Assembly: GCA_029225065.1 (NCBI GenBank)
Contig: JAQXVT010000047.1
Location: 1 to 64,000 of the forward strand
Length of the DNA stretch: 64,000 nucleotides
From: Lachnospiraceae bacterium
GTDB lineage: Bacteria > Bacillota > Clostridia > Lachnospirales > Lachnospiraceae
Direction: 5' to 3'
Shown here: positions 41,473 through 51,404 of the stretch, in pieces
Layout: each line of letters begins with the position of its first letter
How positions within the stretch are numbered: position 1 is the stretch's first letter
Notes under the pieces: generated by a model
The model's input: only the letters and a program-made list of their open reading frames with translations
Told to the model about the DNA's origin: nothing
Databases searched by the model: none
Made by a program: the position numbers and the translations under genes

Positions 41473-43242
41473 CTACCGATACCGCGGTCCATACGCCCGG
41501 CATGCGGCCAGGTCGGCTGCTTCCAAATCTTTCGTTCCAAAGGATGCCCACGCATGCGGACGGAAGATCTCCTCCTCCGGCACATTATGCATTGTAACCG
41601 GGATGCGCAGCATAGATGCCAGCGTAATCAGATCTGCTCCGATATGACCATGTACAAAGGCTCCGTGGTTTGCGCCCCAGTTTGCCATCACACTGTAGAC
41701 ATCACGGAATGCCTTCTCGCCGGTCGTGCGCGGCACGAACCAGGTGGTCGGCCACGTACGGTCTGTTCTCTGGTCGATCTTCTCATGAACGTCCTCCGGC
41801 AGCACGATGCTCCAGCCCTCTGCGATCTGCAGTACCGGCCCGATACCGTCCACCAGGTTGACACGCACCATCGTCAGCGGCATCTTCGCATCGGTACGGA
41901 AATGAGAGGAATAACCGCCGCCGCGGAACTGGCACAGCTCCGCCGGGCACCAGTCGGTCGCCGTTAAGCAGGCATCAATATCCTTCTCCTCCATCTGCCA
42001 CCACGGCTTCATTACGCCGTTCCCATCTGCATCCGTCGATTTTCCGGTCGCATCGAGACACGTCGATCCGGAATTAATCAGATGAATAAAGCCTTCCTTC
42101 GCATCGCCCTCCGGCTTCCAGCCTGTCACACGCTCTACCGCCTCCGGACTCCAGTAGCAGCGCACGTCGGAAAAGCCGCTTGCCTTACCGGTCAGAAGAT
42201 TTCCAAACAGCATAGCCAGACCATTTAAATTGTCATTTTCCGTTGCAAACACTGTTGGCTGGCGTTTGCCTCTCCAGTCGAACGAGGAGTTCAAAATTGC
42301 CTCTGTAAAATCTCCATTCGGCTGATAGTCAGTCCACATCCGCTGTCCCTGAAAACCGCCGAACAGTCCGTTTCTTCCAAGTGCCTCTTCCTTAAAGCCA
42401 AGTGCATCCAGCTTTTCATTTCCGAGCATGACATCGCGAATAATCATTGTCATCTTTACAACAAACTCCCACTCGCGGTCCTTCTGCTCACGTGTATGTG
42501 CACGCTCTGCCGGGTTTGGATCGCAGCCCTCCTTGCAGTGCTCCTTCACCCAGGCAAGTGCTTCTTTAAATTCCTCCGGATCGTAAATGCCCTGATCCAT
42601 CCGGCGCAGGATTTCTGTCATGTCCACCCACTCCGGCCGCATTCCAAGATACTGAATGTAGAAGGACGGATCAAGGAAGGAGCCCATAATGCCCATCGAC
42701 ACCGCACCGAAGCCGACATACGCTTTATTCTGCATCTGGCCGACTGCCAGCGCGCACCGAGCAAACCGCAGAATTTTTTCTGCCACATCGTCCGGAATCT
42801 CCTTTTCCTCCATATCCTGTACATCCCGTCCATAAATCGAGAAGCACGGACGTTTCATCTGATTGTGGGCTGCCAGTGCAGACGCCAGGTAAACAGCGCC
42901 CGGGCGCTCCGTTCCGTTGAACCCCCAGATCGCTTTTACCGTCATCGGGTTCAGGTCAATCGTCTCAAGCGGATAGCACCAGCTCGGTGTCACGCTTAAC
43001 GTCGCGGTGACGTGCTGCGATGCAAACTCCTGCTCACATCTGGCTGCCTCCTCGCCGCCTGCAATGCTGCCTGAGAAAATGACAACCTTCGCCGGCGTTC
43101 CGTCTGCATAAAAGACATTCTGCTCAATCAGCGCTTTCGCTGCCTCTGCCATTTCCCGCACCTTGCCCTCCAGTGCATCCCGGATGCCAAGTCTTCTTGA
43201 ATCTACAATCGGGCGAATTCCAATCGCCGGATAATTTTTCAT
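41473..43242 (-). CDS. fucI: L-fucose isomerase
   Basis: A 589-residue FucI, full length. It turns L-fucose into L-fuculose (and D-arabinose into D-ribulose) with a Mn2+ ion in the cytoplasm. Visible: VTPSWCYPLETIDLNP, IWGFNGTERPGAVYLA, the metal/catalytic Glu and Asp in FATENDNLNGLAMLFGNLLT, and the C-terminal His in HGHIGADLITLAS. Last gene of the fucose-type operon, 173 bp after the ketose 3-epimerase. No fuculokinase or aldolase gene is in the window. Confidence 0.95.
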   Translation of the reverse strand: MKNYPAIGIRPIVDSRRLGIRDALEGKVREMAEAAKALIEQNVFYADGTPAKVVIFSGSIAGGEEAARCEQEFASQHVTATLSVTPSWCYPLETIDLNPMTVKAIWGFNGTERPGAVYLASALAAHNQMKRPCFSIYGRDVQDMEEKEIPDDVAEKILRFARCALAVGQMQNKAYVGFGAVSMGIMGSFLDPSFYIQYLGMRPEWVDMTEILRRMDQGIYDPEEFKEALAWVKEHCKEGCDPNPAERAHTREQKDREWEFVVKMTMIIRDVMLGNEKLDALGFKEEALGRNGLFGGFQGQRMWTDYQPNGDFTEAILNSSFDWRGKRQPTVFATENDNLNGLAMLFGNLLTGKASGFSDVRCYWSPEAVERVTGWKPEGDAKEGFIHLINSGSTCLDATGKSTDADGNGVMKPWWQMEEKDIDACLTATDWCPAELCQFRGGGYSSHFRTDAKMPLTMVRVNLVDGIGPVLQIAEGWSIVLPEDVHEKIDQRTDRTWPTTWFVPRTTGEKAFRDVYSVMANWGANHGAFVHGHIGADLITLASMLRIPVTMHNVPEEEIFRPHAWASFGTKDLEAADLAACRAYGPRYR

Positions 43243-43415
43243 ATCTGCTCACCATTCCTTTCTATTCCGAACTTTTTCTGATTCAGACATTTCTTCAGGT
43301 CAAGATCTGCTCTCCAGTCCAGACAGTTCTTTCACCCCAGAATTTTTCTTACCTTTTCCAGTTTTTCTCATCAGCCACAAGCACGCTTTGTATCATCATA
43401 TCCTGTCGCATCTTA

Positions 43416-44315
43416 TTATCTCAAAACACTCCGGTAATCCGAATTCGGTCCCTCAAACACGTATCTCAAATATTCCACAGACCGTCTTGCATCCTCGTCG
43501 AGCTGCCCGACAGTCGCTCCGTTGCTCAGATCTCTCCATACCTTAATATCGCTTCCGACTCCACCGCCGCTCATCACAAACGGCTCCATCACTACATTTT
43601 TCTGATAGCCGATTGCCCGCAGTGCCATACCGATCTCATACCACGGAAAGCCGCCCTTGCCCGGCACACGGCGATTGTTCTCGCCTACATGGAAATGTCC
43701 GAGCTTATCGCCAGCTAACAGGATCGCCTCGACCATACTGTCCTCCTCGATATTCATGTGGAAGGTATCGAGCATGATCTTCACTGCATCCACATCAACC
43801 TCTTCGACAAATTTCTTACACTCTGCGCACGTATTGAGCAGGTAGCCCTCAAAGCGGTTTAATACCTCCAGGCAGTAATCCACACCGCATTCACCCGCGA
43901 TTTTTCCAACCTTCCGCACATTTTCTACGCTGCGCGCCCAGTCTCCGGCCTTATCGATCGGTTTCGAATAATCCACCGGCCAATAGGAATAAATGCCGCC
44001 GCCGATTGTATGAATATCCAGAAGCTCCAGCTTCTTTAAAATGTCTGTATAAAACGCAATCGCATGCTTTACGACCTCCGGATCTGAGCTTGCCAGATTT
44101 TCAGATGCGTTTGGTCCATAACCGGCTGTAAGAATCACGCCCTCCGCCTCTGCCTCTCTGCGCATCTCTCTTAGCTTCTCATCCGAAATATCCTTCAGCA
44201 TTGCGCAGGAGATCTCCAGAATATCAAAGCCCAGCTTTTTTACCTTTGAAATGTAGCGGATCTGATCCGCCGCCCACTCCTTCTCCCAGTAGGCAAAATA
44301 AATTCCATATTTCAT
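43416..44315 (-). CDS. D-psicose/D-tagatose 3-epimerase-like sugar isomerase
   Basis: A 299-residue TIM barrel very close in pattern to clostridial ketose 3-epimerases: MKYGIYFAYWEKEWAAD, LTAGYGPNAS, GGGIYSYWPVDYS, and the four metal ligands in CLEVLNRFE, MLDTFHMNIEE, HFHVGENNRRVPGKG and VVMEPFVM. It interconverts C3 epimers of ketohexoses. In this operon it may act on L-fuculose or related 6-deoxyketoses; inference. GGGGG upstream of the ATG. Downstream of the glycosidase and upstream of fucI. Confidence 0.9.
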   Translation of the reverse strand: MKYGIYFAYWEKEWAADQIRYISKVKKLGFDILEISCAMLKDISDEKLREMRREAEAEGVILTAGYGPNASENLASSDPEVVKHAIAFYTDILKKLELLDIHTIGGGIYSYWPVDYSKPIDKAGDWARSVENVRKVGKIAGECGVDYCLEVLNRFEGYLLNTCAECKKFVEEVDVDAVKIMLDTFHMNIEEDSMVEAILLAGDKLGHFHVGENNRRVPGKGGFPWYEIGMALRAIGYQKNVVMEPFVMSGGGVGSDIKVWRDLSNGATVGQLDEDARRSVEYLRYVFEGPNSDYRSVLR

Positions 44316-44438
44316 TGTAATTCCCCCTTGTCATCCGTAAAACGGACGTCCGGTACAGTCAGATGATTTTTCCACGTTTCCTTGTCCATCAAATGACCTG
44401 CCCGGATGAAGCTCTGCATAGCCGCCCGCCATGAATTT

Positions 44439-46478
44439 CTATCTCACTTCTATCATATGGAACACTTCCAGCTTTGGCAGATGGATGCGCAGCATACCGT
44501 CTGTCTCTTCCGTCTCAAGCTCCGCTCCGTCCGGAAGCAGATATGCCTTCTTTCCAGGTGCCTTCACATCAATTGTGATATCGTACATCGGTGCAATCGG
44601 AGACTCCTCCTGCTCATTGATGACCGCAAAGTAATCCTTTCCGTCCTTCTGCCACTTGAGCACCTCGACGAACTTCGGCGCGTTGGAGGTAAACGTCGGC
44701 TCTCCTGCAAGCAGGTTTACCATGCGGCGGAATACCTGCCGGCTCATATACGGCCGCGCCATCTCAATCGGCGCTGCCGTCCAGATGATCGAAGAAGCTC
44801 CGACCCTTTTCAGGATTGCGCACGGTTTATCTGTATAGATTCCAGGCGGATTCGAATGGATTGCCGCAAACTCATACGTATCCGTCATCGTGTACGGAAG
44901 TGTGAGCGTTGCCAGTACCGTAAGATCCGTATCATCCTGCACCTCAATCTCTACCTGATGCATATCAATGGTAAGCGGTGTCCGCGGTGTAAATCCCGCA
45001 AACAGCTCTGCACCTGCCTTTGTCGGACTCATGTAAGTAAAATTATGTGCCGTCTTTCCGATCACCTTTACGCCGAGCATTTTCTGAAGACGCGGATTTG
45101 CGATCGGTCCGCTGATCAAGAGGTTTCCGCCTGATTTTACATATGCCTCAATGTCATCCATCTCTTCCTCGCGGATATTTGCCACGTGGGAAAGAATCAA
45201 AACACCAGCCTTTTCTTCCCGGATATTCTTTGATCCGATCACCTCAAATGGAATATTGTTCTCACGCAGTGTCTTTGCCGCATTCAGCGGTCCCTCCAGG
45301 AAGTACTTCGGCTCAAAGCTCTTTTCCCGGACATCGATACCGGTCTCATTCGGGTCATATTTTGCATGTGTCGCAAACCAGATCGCCGCGTCATGATCGA
45401 GCTTTCCGGTAATATATTTCTCATACTGACTTGTCTGGCTGTAAATGCCTTTCATAATATCATGGTAAACCTCCGGCACAATGCTTCCGTCCGGATTGAT
45501 CGCATCCACCAGAAGAAATGCCCCGTTATGTACCAGCGCTGTAATGACGTGCAGCAGCAGCTCCTCCTGCGTCTTCGTTGTGGTATGATATTTCAGCTCC
45601 GGATCGCACCGCGAGGTATGATAAATAAACGGAAGATTCGGAGAAACATTCTTATAATATTTGTTGATAAAGCTCTGCTGCAGAAATCCGCCATAATAGT
45701 CTCCGCCAAGATAATCAACGTGATCAGCAAGATACTCAGAGCTTCCGTCAATCCAGGAGCACGCAATACGGGAAAACTGATGCTCTACTGTCACATCCGG
45801 TTTTACCGCTTTTACACAGCCCGTGGAAAAAGCTGCAAAGTCTGCAATCCAGAGATCCTTGCGGTGTACATACTCCAGCCAGTCCGGATCCTCCCAGTCA
45901 ATGATGCGCGGCAGCTCCTTTCCGGTTTCCCGTTTATACCGCTCCCGGCAGCTCGGGCAGTAGCACGTCTCCGGGAAAAAGGTCATATCGAGAAACATGC
46001 CTTCGAAATCATACATCGTGTTCATCTCTGTCAGGCAGTCCTTCACGTACTGACGGTAGCCCGGATTGTTCGGGCAGACGATACCGTAGCGCCCGGTCTT
46101 GAAATTGTCGCCGCCGCGGTACTCGCGCATATTTTTTCCGTCCGCCGTAATCAGCCGCCATTCCGGGTGATTCTCATACGCCCAGTTGTCAAAGATCTGT
46201 GTAAAATAAGCGATAACTGCGATGCCGTTTTCATGACTTTTTTTTACCATCGTCCCGAAGAAATCGAATCCCTTCAGTCCCTTATGCATCCGGCCGACCT
46301 TCGTCGGATAATAGGCAAGTCCCGTATGTGGACGCCCTTTTACCATCGCTGCCTGAATTCCGGCGTCCTTTAATGCTTCTACATATTCATCTACATCGAT
46401 CTTACTTAAAAATTCCTCGTTCCAGTCATCGATGTGCATGTCCATCAGATTTCTTCTGTAATTTCCCTCAATCCACAT
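44439..46478 (-). CDS. Glycoside hydrolase, candidate alpha-L-fucosidase (GH151/GHL6-like)
   Basis: A 679-residue cytoplasmic enzyme without signal peptide. Residues ~1-370 form a TIM-barrel glycosidase of the GHL6 type: GIQAAMVKGRPHTGLAYYPT, the sequence FEGMFLDMTFF with a candidate nucleophile Asp, and the Cys cluster YCPSCRERYK. A beta-galactosidase-trimerisation-like domain follows (~380-570, GVLILSHVANIREEEMDDIE) and a small beta domain ends it. This plan fits GH151 alpha-L-fucosidases, and the operon contains fucI. The family call is by layout and context; activity is not proved. AGGAGG precedes the ATG at 46478. Confidence 0.65.
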   Translation of the reverse strand: MWIEGNYRRNLMDMHIDDWNEEFLSKIDVDEYVEALKDAGIQAAMVKGRPHTGLAYYPTKVGRMHKGLKGFDFFGTMVKKSHENGIAVIAYFTQIFDNWAYENHPEWRLITADGKNMREYRGGDNFKTGRYGIVCPNNPGYRQYVKDCLTEMNTMYDFEGMFLDMTFFPETCYCPSCRERYKRETGKELPRIIDWEDPDWLEYVHRKDLWIADFAAFSTGCVKAVKPDVTVEHQFSRIACSWIDGSSEYLADHVDYLGGDYYGGFLQQSFINKYYKNVSPNLPFIYHTSRCDPELKYHTTTKTQEELLLHVITALVHNGAFLLVDAINPDGSIVPEVYHDIMKGIYSQTSQYEKYITGKLDHDAAIWFATHAKYDPNETGIDVREKSFEPKYFLEGPLNAAKTLRENNIPFEVIGSKNIREEKAGVLILSHVANIREEEMDDIEAYVKSGGNLLISGPIANPRLQKMLGVKVIGKTAHNFTYMSPTKAGAELFAGFTPRTPLTIDMHQVEIEVQDDTDLTVLATLTLPYTMTDTYEFAAIHSNPPGIYTDKPCAILKRVGASSIIWTAAPIEMARPYMSRQVFRRMVNLLAGEPTFTSNAPKFVEVLKWQKDGKDYFAVINEQEESPIAPMYDITIDVKAPGKKAYLLPDGAELETEETDGMLRIHLPKLEVFHMIEVR

Positions 46479-46555
46479 GTATCTTTCCTCCTGTCTCTGT
46501 CTGGCAGTGTTTCCTTCTGTCAAACGATCTGCCTCACTTATGGTGCAAGCGCGTC

Positions 46556-47497
46556 TTATCCTTCCGCGCATTCTCCCATATTTTCTTCGATCTGTTCCCG
46601 GCTCACCATTTCATCCAGAAACTGGCTCGGAGAAACACCGATCAGATTTTTAAATGTCTTGCTGAATACATGAATCCCTGAAAATCCGGTCTGCCGCGCC
46701 ACCTCGGTAATATTCAGATCACTGTTTAAAAGCATCTGCCGTGCGCGGTCGATCTTGATATTCGTCACATAGCGGTGCAGTGAAATGCCCAGGTGAGACT
46801 GAAAAATGCCGGTCAGATAATTCGGCGTCACACCGATTGCAGCCGCAATACTCTCATTGTCCATATCCACGCCGGGTTCACAGCTCTGTATGTAATCCAC
46901 TGCTTTCTCAATATGAATCCATGCCTTCGTCTTGATTGTATTTCCGCTGACGCTGCTCGCCCCGTCGATCTGATAGCGCCACGCACAAATCAAAAAGGTC
47001 ACACATTCCGAGCGCAGAATAATGTCTCTGCCCTTCCGGTTCAAATTGAATTCCCGCATCATATCGAGATAACGGCGGACGAGGCGGTTTCTCTCACTCT
47101 CCGGAATCTCCGATACGACCACCTGCTGATGCAGCAGATCCTCCTGCGGCGGAATCGTCAGCTGACGCTCTGCCTCATCGAGCACATCCTTGTGAATCAG
47201 TGCCCTTCTCTCCGGGGTGTCATAAAAATCAAAGTGAATAATATACTGAATAAACGGCTCTTCTCCGTCCGGAATAATCATGTGCGTCATATACGGCGGA
47301 ATGATGATTGCATTGCCACGTTTCAGCCGATACCGCACTCCGGCAATGATGAACTCCGCGCTGCCAGACGCGATATACGTGTAGACATGGTCAATATCCC
47401 GCCATTTTCCGGACAGCATCGTCGTCACCTTTTTCAGACGCATCATGCGCACATACGGACTGATCGCCGCAAAATCCACGCCTTCCATCCGGCACAT
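46556..47497 (-). CDS. AraC family transcriptional regulator
   Basis: A 313-residue regulator: an N-terminal cupin sensor (ASGSAEFIIAGVRYRLKRGN, IIPPYMTHMIIPDGEEPF) and a C-terminal double HTH (IAAAIGVTPNYLTGIFQSHLG, ARQTGFSGIHVFSKTFKNLI). It sits inside the fucose-type operon, between the permease and the glycosidase, and likely activates it. AGGTGAG precedes the ATG. Confidence 0.93.
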   Translation of the reverse strand: MCRMEGVDFAAISPYVRMMRLKKVTTMLSGKWRDIDHVYTYIASGSAEFIIAGVRYRLKRGNAIIIPPYMTHMIIPDGEEPFIQYIIHFDFYDTPERRALIHKDVLDEAERQLTIPPQEDLLHQQVVVSEIPESERNRLVRRYLDMMREFNLNRKGRDIILRSECVTFLICAWRYQIDGASSVSGNTIKTKAWIHIEKAVDYIQSCEPGVDMDNESIAAAIGVTPNYLTGIFQSHLGISLHRYVTNIKIDRARQMLLNSDLNITEVARQTGFSGIHVFSKTFKNLIGVSPSQFLDEMVSREQIEENMGECAEG

Positions 47498-47699
47498 GTT
47501 CTCACCTGCTTTCTCCGTTTTCTATTTCTGCAAACTACCTTCCACTGCTTATTTTGCCTGTCCTCCGACACCATCTGCCTCGTTTGCAATCCTCTTTCGC
47601 TATTTGTTCACAAGCGCCAGCCGCTTCACACTCTGCACTCAAACAATAAAATTTTCACTCTCTTCTGGCTGCCTTCGACAATCAAACTCTGCATGAATG

Positions 47700-48533
47700 T
47701 CAGCCCTTTACCGCTCCTGCCATCATGCCTTCCATGATCTTGTTGTAGAAAAACAGATAGATAACCAGCACCGGCAGCGTCGCCATCGCAAGTGCCGCCA
47801 GAAGCAGCGTGTAGCTTGTCATATACTGTGAGGTAAAATACGTCAGACCGATCGGAATGGTCTTTAAAGCTTCCTTTGAAATCAGTACCTGTGCAAATGC
47901 AAATTCATTCCACACATGCATGAACGTCAGAATCACGACTGTTGAAAGAATCGGCTTGCACAGCGGCATCATGATCACAAACATCGTCTTGAGCAGTCCG
48001 GCTCCGTCAATCGCCGCAGCTTCCTCCATATCGATCGAGATGCCCTGCATATAGCTGTCAATTAAAAAGACCGACATCGGCAGCTCCATCGCCACATAGA
48101 CCGGAATCAGTGACCAGCGCGTGTTCAGGATACCGATTTTCTTTTCCTGAATAAAAAGCGGCACGATCAGTGCATAGATCGGTACCATCATCGCCGCCAT
48201 CAGCATGCCGTAAATCAGGTTTCTTCCTTTGAAGCGGTATCTGGAGAGCAGATAGCCAAGGGTAAAGGAAAGGACCAGTACCAGCACCAGCGAGATGAGG
48301 CTGTTAAATACACTGTTGATCGTAAACGTTCCAAAGCTCGCACGCTTGAAAGCGTCTACATAATTACTGAAATTCGGAACCGCCGGAAGTGAAATCGGGC
48401 TGCGCGCAAACTCGACATCCGTCTTCAGGGAAGAATACAAAAGCCAGATCACCGGAAAAATACAGGTCAATGAAAGAATCATGATCGGAACATTGACCAG
48501 CAGATTCGCGCCCCACCGTTTCCATTTTTTCAT
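47700..48533 (-). CDS. Carbohydrate ABC permease, MalG type
   Basis: A 277-residue permease with six helices and the EAA loop (EEAAAIDGAGLLKTMFVIMM). It overlaps the MalF-type gene by four bases. Together they import an oligosaccharide delivered by the binding protein at 49572; the ATPase is not in the operon and is probably a shared MsmK-type protein elsewhere. Confidence 0.93.
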   Translation of the reverse strand: MKKWKRWGANLLVNVPIMILSLTCIFPVIWLLYSSLKTDVEFARSPISLPAVPNFSNYVDAFKRASFGTFTINSVFNSLISLVLVLVLSFTLGYLLSRYRFKGRNLIYGMLMAAMMVPIYALIVPLFIQEKKIGILNTRWSLIPVYVAMELPMSVFLIDSYMQGISIDMEEAAAIDGAGLLKTMFVIMMPLCKPILSTVVILTFMHVWNEFAFAQVLISKEALKTIPIGLTYFTSQYMTSYTLLLAALAMATLPVLVIYLFFYNKIMEGMMAGAVKG

Positions 48534-49423
48534 GCCGATTTCCTCCTTCCCATCAAAAGCTGAATCGCACCGCTGATCAGAAGTGCAAATACCAGGATTG
48601 CAACTGCGATCGCTGCGCCCATGCCAAAGTTGCCAAAGCGGAATGTAAATTCATAGCAGTACATCGCCAGTGACTCGGACGCACGCCCCGGACCTCCGTT
48701 TGTCAGTGCAACGAGATGATCGTAAATTTTCATCGTGCCGCCTGCGCAGAGGATGATGCACACCTTCAGGCTGTTCCAGATCATCGGAAGCGTGATGTAG
48801 ATCGACTTCTTAAAGCCGGTCGCCCCGTCGATCTCCGCACACTCAAAAATATCCTGCGGAATCGCGGAAATCGCGCTCATCAAAATGACCATATACAGTC
48901 CAATGTACTGCCATACAACCGGAATCGACACACTTTTCAGCACCAGATTCTGATCGTCCAGCCACAGCCGGATCCACTCCGGCTTCCCGATAAAGTTCAG
49001 GAACATATTTAAAAGTCCGTAGTTGCTGTTGTAAATGAAGCGCCATACGTATCCGACAACGAGCGCCGACATGACAACCGGGAAGAAAATCACCGCCCGG
49101 TGAAACGCCTTGAACCGCAGTCTGCGAAGCGTCATTAAAAATGCGATGATAAGTGCGATTCCAACCTGGCCGATCGTGCAGACCAGTGACAAAAACAGGG
49201 TGTTCTTTGTCACAAGCCAGAAGTCGGAAGATTTTACCAGTGTCTTATAATTGTCCAGCCCGACAAATTTCGGGGTTCCGATTCCTTTCCATTTCGTAAG
49301 GCTGTAATATACCGATACACCAAGCGGATATACCATAATATACAGAAAGTAAAGAAATGGAATCAGTACCAGCAGGTAAATCAGGACGCGCTGCTTTTTA
49401 TTCTGTATTTCTCTTGTATTCAC
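48530..49423 (-). CDS. Carbohydrate ABC permease, MalF type
   Basis: A 297-residue permease with six helices and the EAA loop (ECAEIDGATGFKKSIYITLP). The start is a GTG at 49423 with AAAGGAG eight bases upstream. Partner of the MalG-type protein. Confidence 0.93.
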   Translation of the reverse strand: MNTREIQNKKQRVLIYLLVLIPFLYFLYIMVYPLGVSVYYSLTKWKGIGTPKFVGLDNYKTLVKSSDFWLVTKNTLFLSLVCTIGQVGIALIIAFLMTLRRLRFKAFHRAVIFFPVVMSALVVGYVWRFIYNSNYGLLNMFLNFIGKPEWIRLWLDDQNLVLKSVSIPVVWQYIGLYMVILMSAISAIPQDIFECAEIDGATGFKKSIYITLPMIWNSLKVCIILCAGGTMKIYDHLVALTNGGPGRASESLAMYCYEFTFRFGNFGMGAAIAVAILVFALLISGAIQLLMGRRKSA

Positions 49424-49571
49424 GCTGTCTACTCCTTTCTGCCTTTCTGCAACCTCATACCGCTCTGTACAGATGGGGCCGCTGCCCCTCGTCCAAACGA
49501 TGGTTCAGCGGCCCGCGCCTCATGTGTTGCAGATCAGTCCTGCATATTTACTTTATTTTAATTTTATCGGA

Positions 49572-50867
49572 TCAATAATTTGCTTCCAGTGTAGCCTGGC
49601 AATCTGCTGCCATATCCTCTGCTGTCATAGATCCCGCGATCAGCTGCTGTGTATCTGCGTAAAGAACGCCGGAGCCAACCTCTGCCGGAAGTACACAGTC
49701 AAAGATCGAGCAGTTGTTCATCTGTGCTGCCAGCTCGTAGTACTCTGCGAACAGCGGAGCCAGGGATGACATATCCAGATCGTCGCTTGTCTTTGCTGCG
49801 GAGATGAAGCCCTGCTGCAGTGCATCGTCTGCATACTCGCCTGTGGTGACTGCCTTCAGGAATGCCAGTGCCGCAGTGAGGTTCTCATCCTGTACGCTCG
49901 TGTTGATTACGTAGTTCCAGCCTGCGCCTGCTGCTGTATCATACTTTGTACCGCTCTCGCCCTCTACTGCCGGCATCAGGCCAACGTGTGTCGTTGCAAG
50001 AACATCCTCCGGGCAATTCTGGATCATCGTTCCGACGGACCATGCGCCGTTGAAGTACATCGCTGCCTTCTTGTCGTAGTACAGGGAGTACATCTCATCC
50101 TGGTTGATGGAGTTCATGTCATCGTTGAAATACTGCGCGATATTCTGGAAGCCTTCCAGTGCTCTTACGAATGCTTCGTCTGTAAACTTCGCGCCTTCAT
50201 TGTTTGCCAGGCTGTTGAACCAGTCCTGATCGATATACTTATATGCATAGGTATTGAATACTGCGGACTCTGCCAGCCACTGATCCTTATTACCCATTGC
50301 GATCGGTGTGTAGCCTGCTTCTTTGATCTTTGCACAGTCCTCAAGCAGTTCTGTCCAGGTCTCCGGCCATCCGTCGATGCCGCACTCCTCAAAGATCGCC
50401 TGATTGTAAACGCCGATACAGTTTGCCTGCATCTGGAACGGAACGCCCCACTGTGTTCCATCGTACGTCGTATCTGCAAATGCGCCGTCCACATAAGCAG
50501 CTGCCCAGTCCTCATCTGCGGAGATATACTGGTCTGCTGCCTGGATTACTTCTGCATCTGCAAACGTCGGAAGCATATCGCCCTTTGTCAGCCAGATATC
50601 CGGAAGCTCATCGCCTGCCATCAGCGCCGTCAGCTTTTCCTGATAGTTATTGGAATCGGTAAACTGGAAATCAATCTCTACGTTCGGATTCTCTTCCATA
50701 AATTTATGAGCTGCATTCCAGAATGCCTTTGAAGTGCCACCGCCATCTTCCTCATGGAAATGGAACAGGGTAAACTTACCGGAAAGCCCTTCTTCCGCCA
50801 TCGCAGTTGTTCCAAAAATCATTGTCATTGCCATTGCCATTGTCAAAATCACCGTTCGTTTTTTCAT
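49572..50867 (-). CDS. Carbohydrate ABC substrate-binding protein (family 1)
   Basis: A 431-residue binding protein with signal peptide (MKKRTVILTMAMAMTMIFGT, TAMA-type cleavage) and no lipobox. The mature protein has the family 1 pattern (FTDSNNYQEKLTALMAGDEL, PDIWLTKGDM) and aromatic residues along the cleft. First gene of the fucose-type operon; the ligand may be a fucosylated oligosaccharide. GGAGG precedes the ATG. Confidence 0.92.
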   Translation of the reverse strand: MKKRTVILTMAMAMTMIFGTTAMAEEGLSGKFTLFHFHEEDGGGTSKAFWNAAHKFMEENPNVEIDFQFTDSNNYQEKLTALMAGDELPDIWLTKGDMLPTFADAEVIQAADQYISADEDWAAAYVDGAFADTTYDGTQWGVPFQMQANCIGVYNQAIFEECGIDGWPETWTELLEDCAKIKEAGYTPIAMGNKDQWLAESAVFNTYAYKYIDQDWFNSLANNEGAKFTDEAFVRALEGFQNIAQYFNDDMNSINQDEMYSLYYDKKAAMYFNGAWSVGTMIQNCPEDVLATTHVGLMPAVEGESGTKYDTAAGAGWNYVINTSVQDENLTAALAFLKAVTTGEYADDALQQGFISAAKTSDDLDMSSLAPLFAEYYELAAQMNNCSIFDCVLPAEVGSGVLYADTQQLIAGSMTAEDMAADCQATLEANY

Positions 50868-51150
50868 TCTACATCCTCCATTTTTCCGTCATTTTACCCA
50901 ATAGCACGCAATTTCGACCCAATACTATATGGATAATAACAACATTAATTTGTTCTGATGTTTATAGCTCTAGCACTTTTACACAAATATGTCATTAGCT
51001 ATTTCAAATATTATTTGTCATTTTCTACGATCTTTTTTATTTTTCTCTATCCGCAAATGCACAGAAAATCATTTTTTGCCGTTGTCTCATTTATCAGAAA
51101 ATATACACAATTTCAGAAAGCAGACTGATTTAGTCAAGTCGAGATACAAA

Positions 51151-51180
51151 GTGAACTGCAAATATCCGTTTTGATATGAG
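51151..51180 (+). repeat. Dispersed repeat, degenerate copy
   Basis: GTGAACTGCAAATATCCGTT followed by TTGA resembles the unit at 63537-63564 (AATATCCGCTTTGA core). Confidence 0.45.
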
Positions 51181-51205
51181 TCACGCAGTGAAGTGAACTG
51201 CGTTC

Positions 51206-51262
51206 AAAAAAAGAAGCACCACCCGCAGATGTTTCGTCTGCGACGCAGTGCCCCTCTTCTTT
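51206..51262 (-). terminator. Terminator of the GH2-containing operon
   Basis: Long stem built from AAGAAG/CTTCTT, GCAC/GTGC and CGCAGA/TCTGCG with internal loops, followed by seven T on the minus strand. Related in sequence to 41366-41417. Confidence 0.75.
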
Positions 51263-51404
51263 GCTTTTATTTTATTATGCTTATATAACTTTCGCTTCTT
51301 GCAGAATCACAAGAAATACATCTGCAAGCTGATCTCTTCTCATGATATTCCTCAAGCGAACTTCTTCTTATGCTGTTTTCAGGATTTACGCCTTACGCTC
51401 AGAC

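Larger units (their letters stand above)
50868..51404. other. Intergenic region between binding-protein gene and GH2 terminator
   Basis: No gene is supported in these 537 bp. The left part is AT-rich and should hold the promoter of the fucose-type operon; I cannot fix its boxes with confidence. A degenerate dispersed repeat lies at 51151-51180 and a terminator at 51206-51262. A palindrome CGCAGT...ACTGCG lies at 51184-51202. Confidence 0.5.

Noticed and set aside
45366-46373. 335-codon open frame on the plus strand
   Set aside because: Lies entirely opposite the GHL6-type glycosidase; no ribosome site and no recognisable family.
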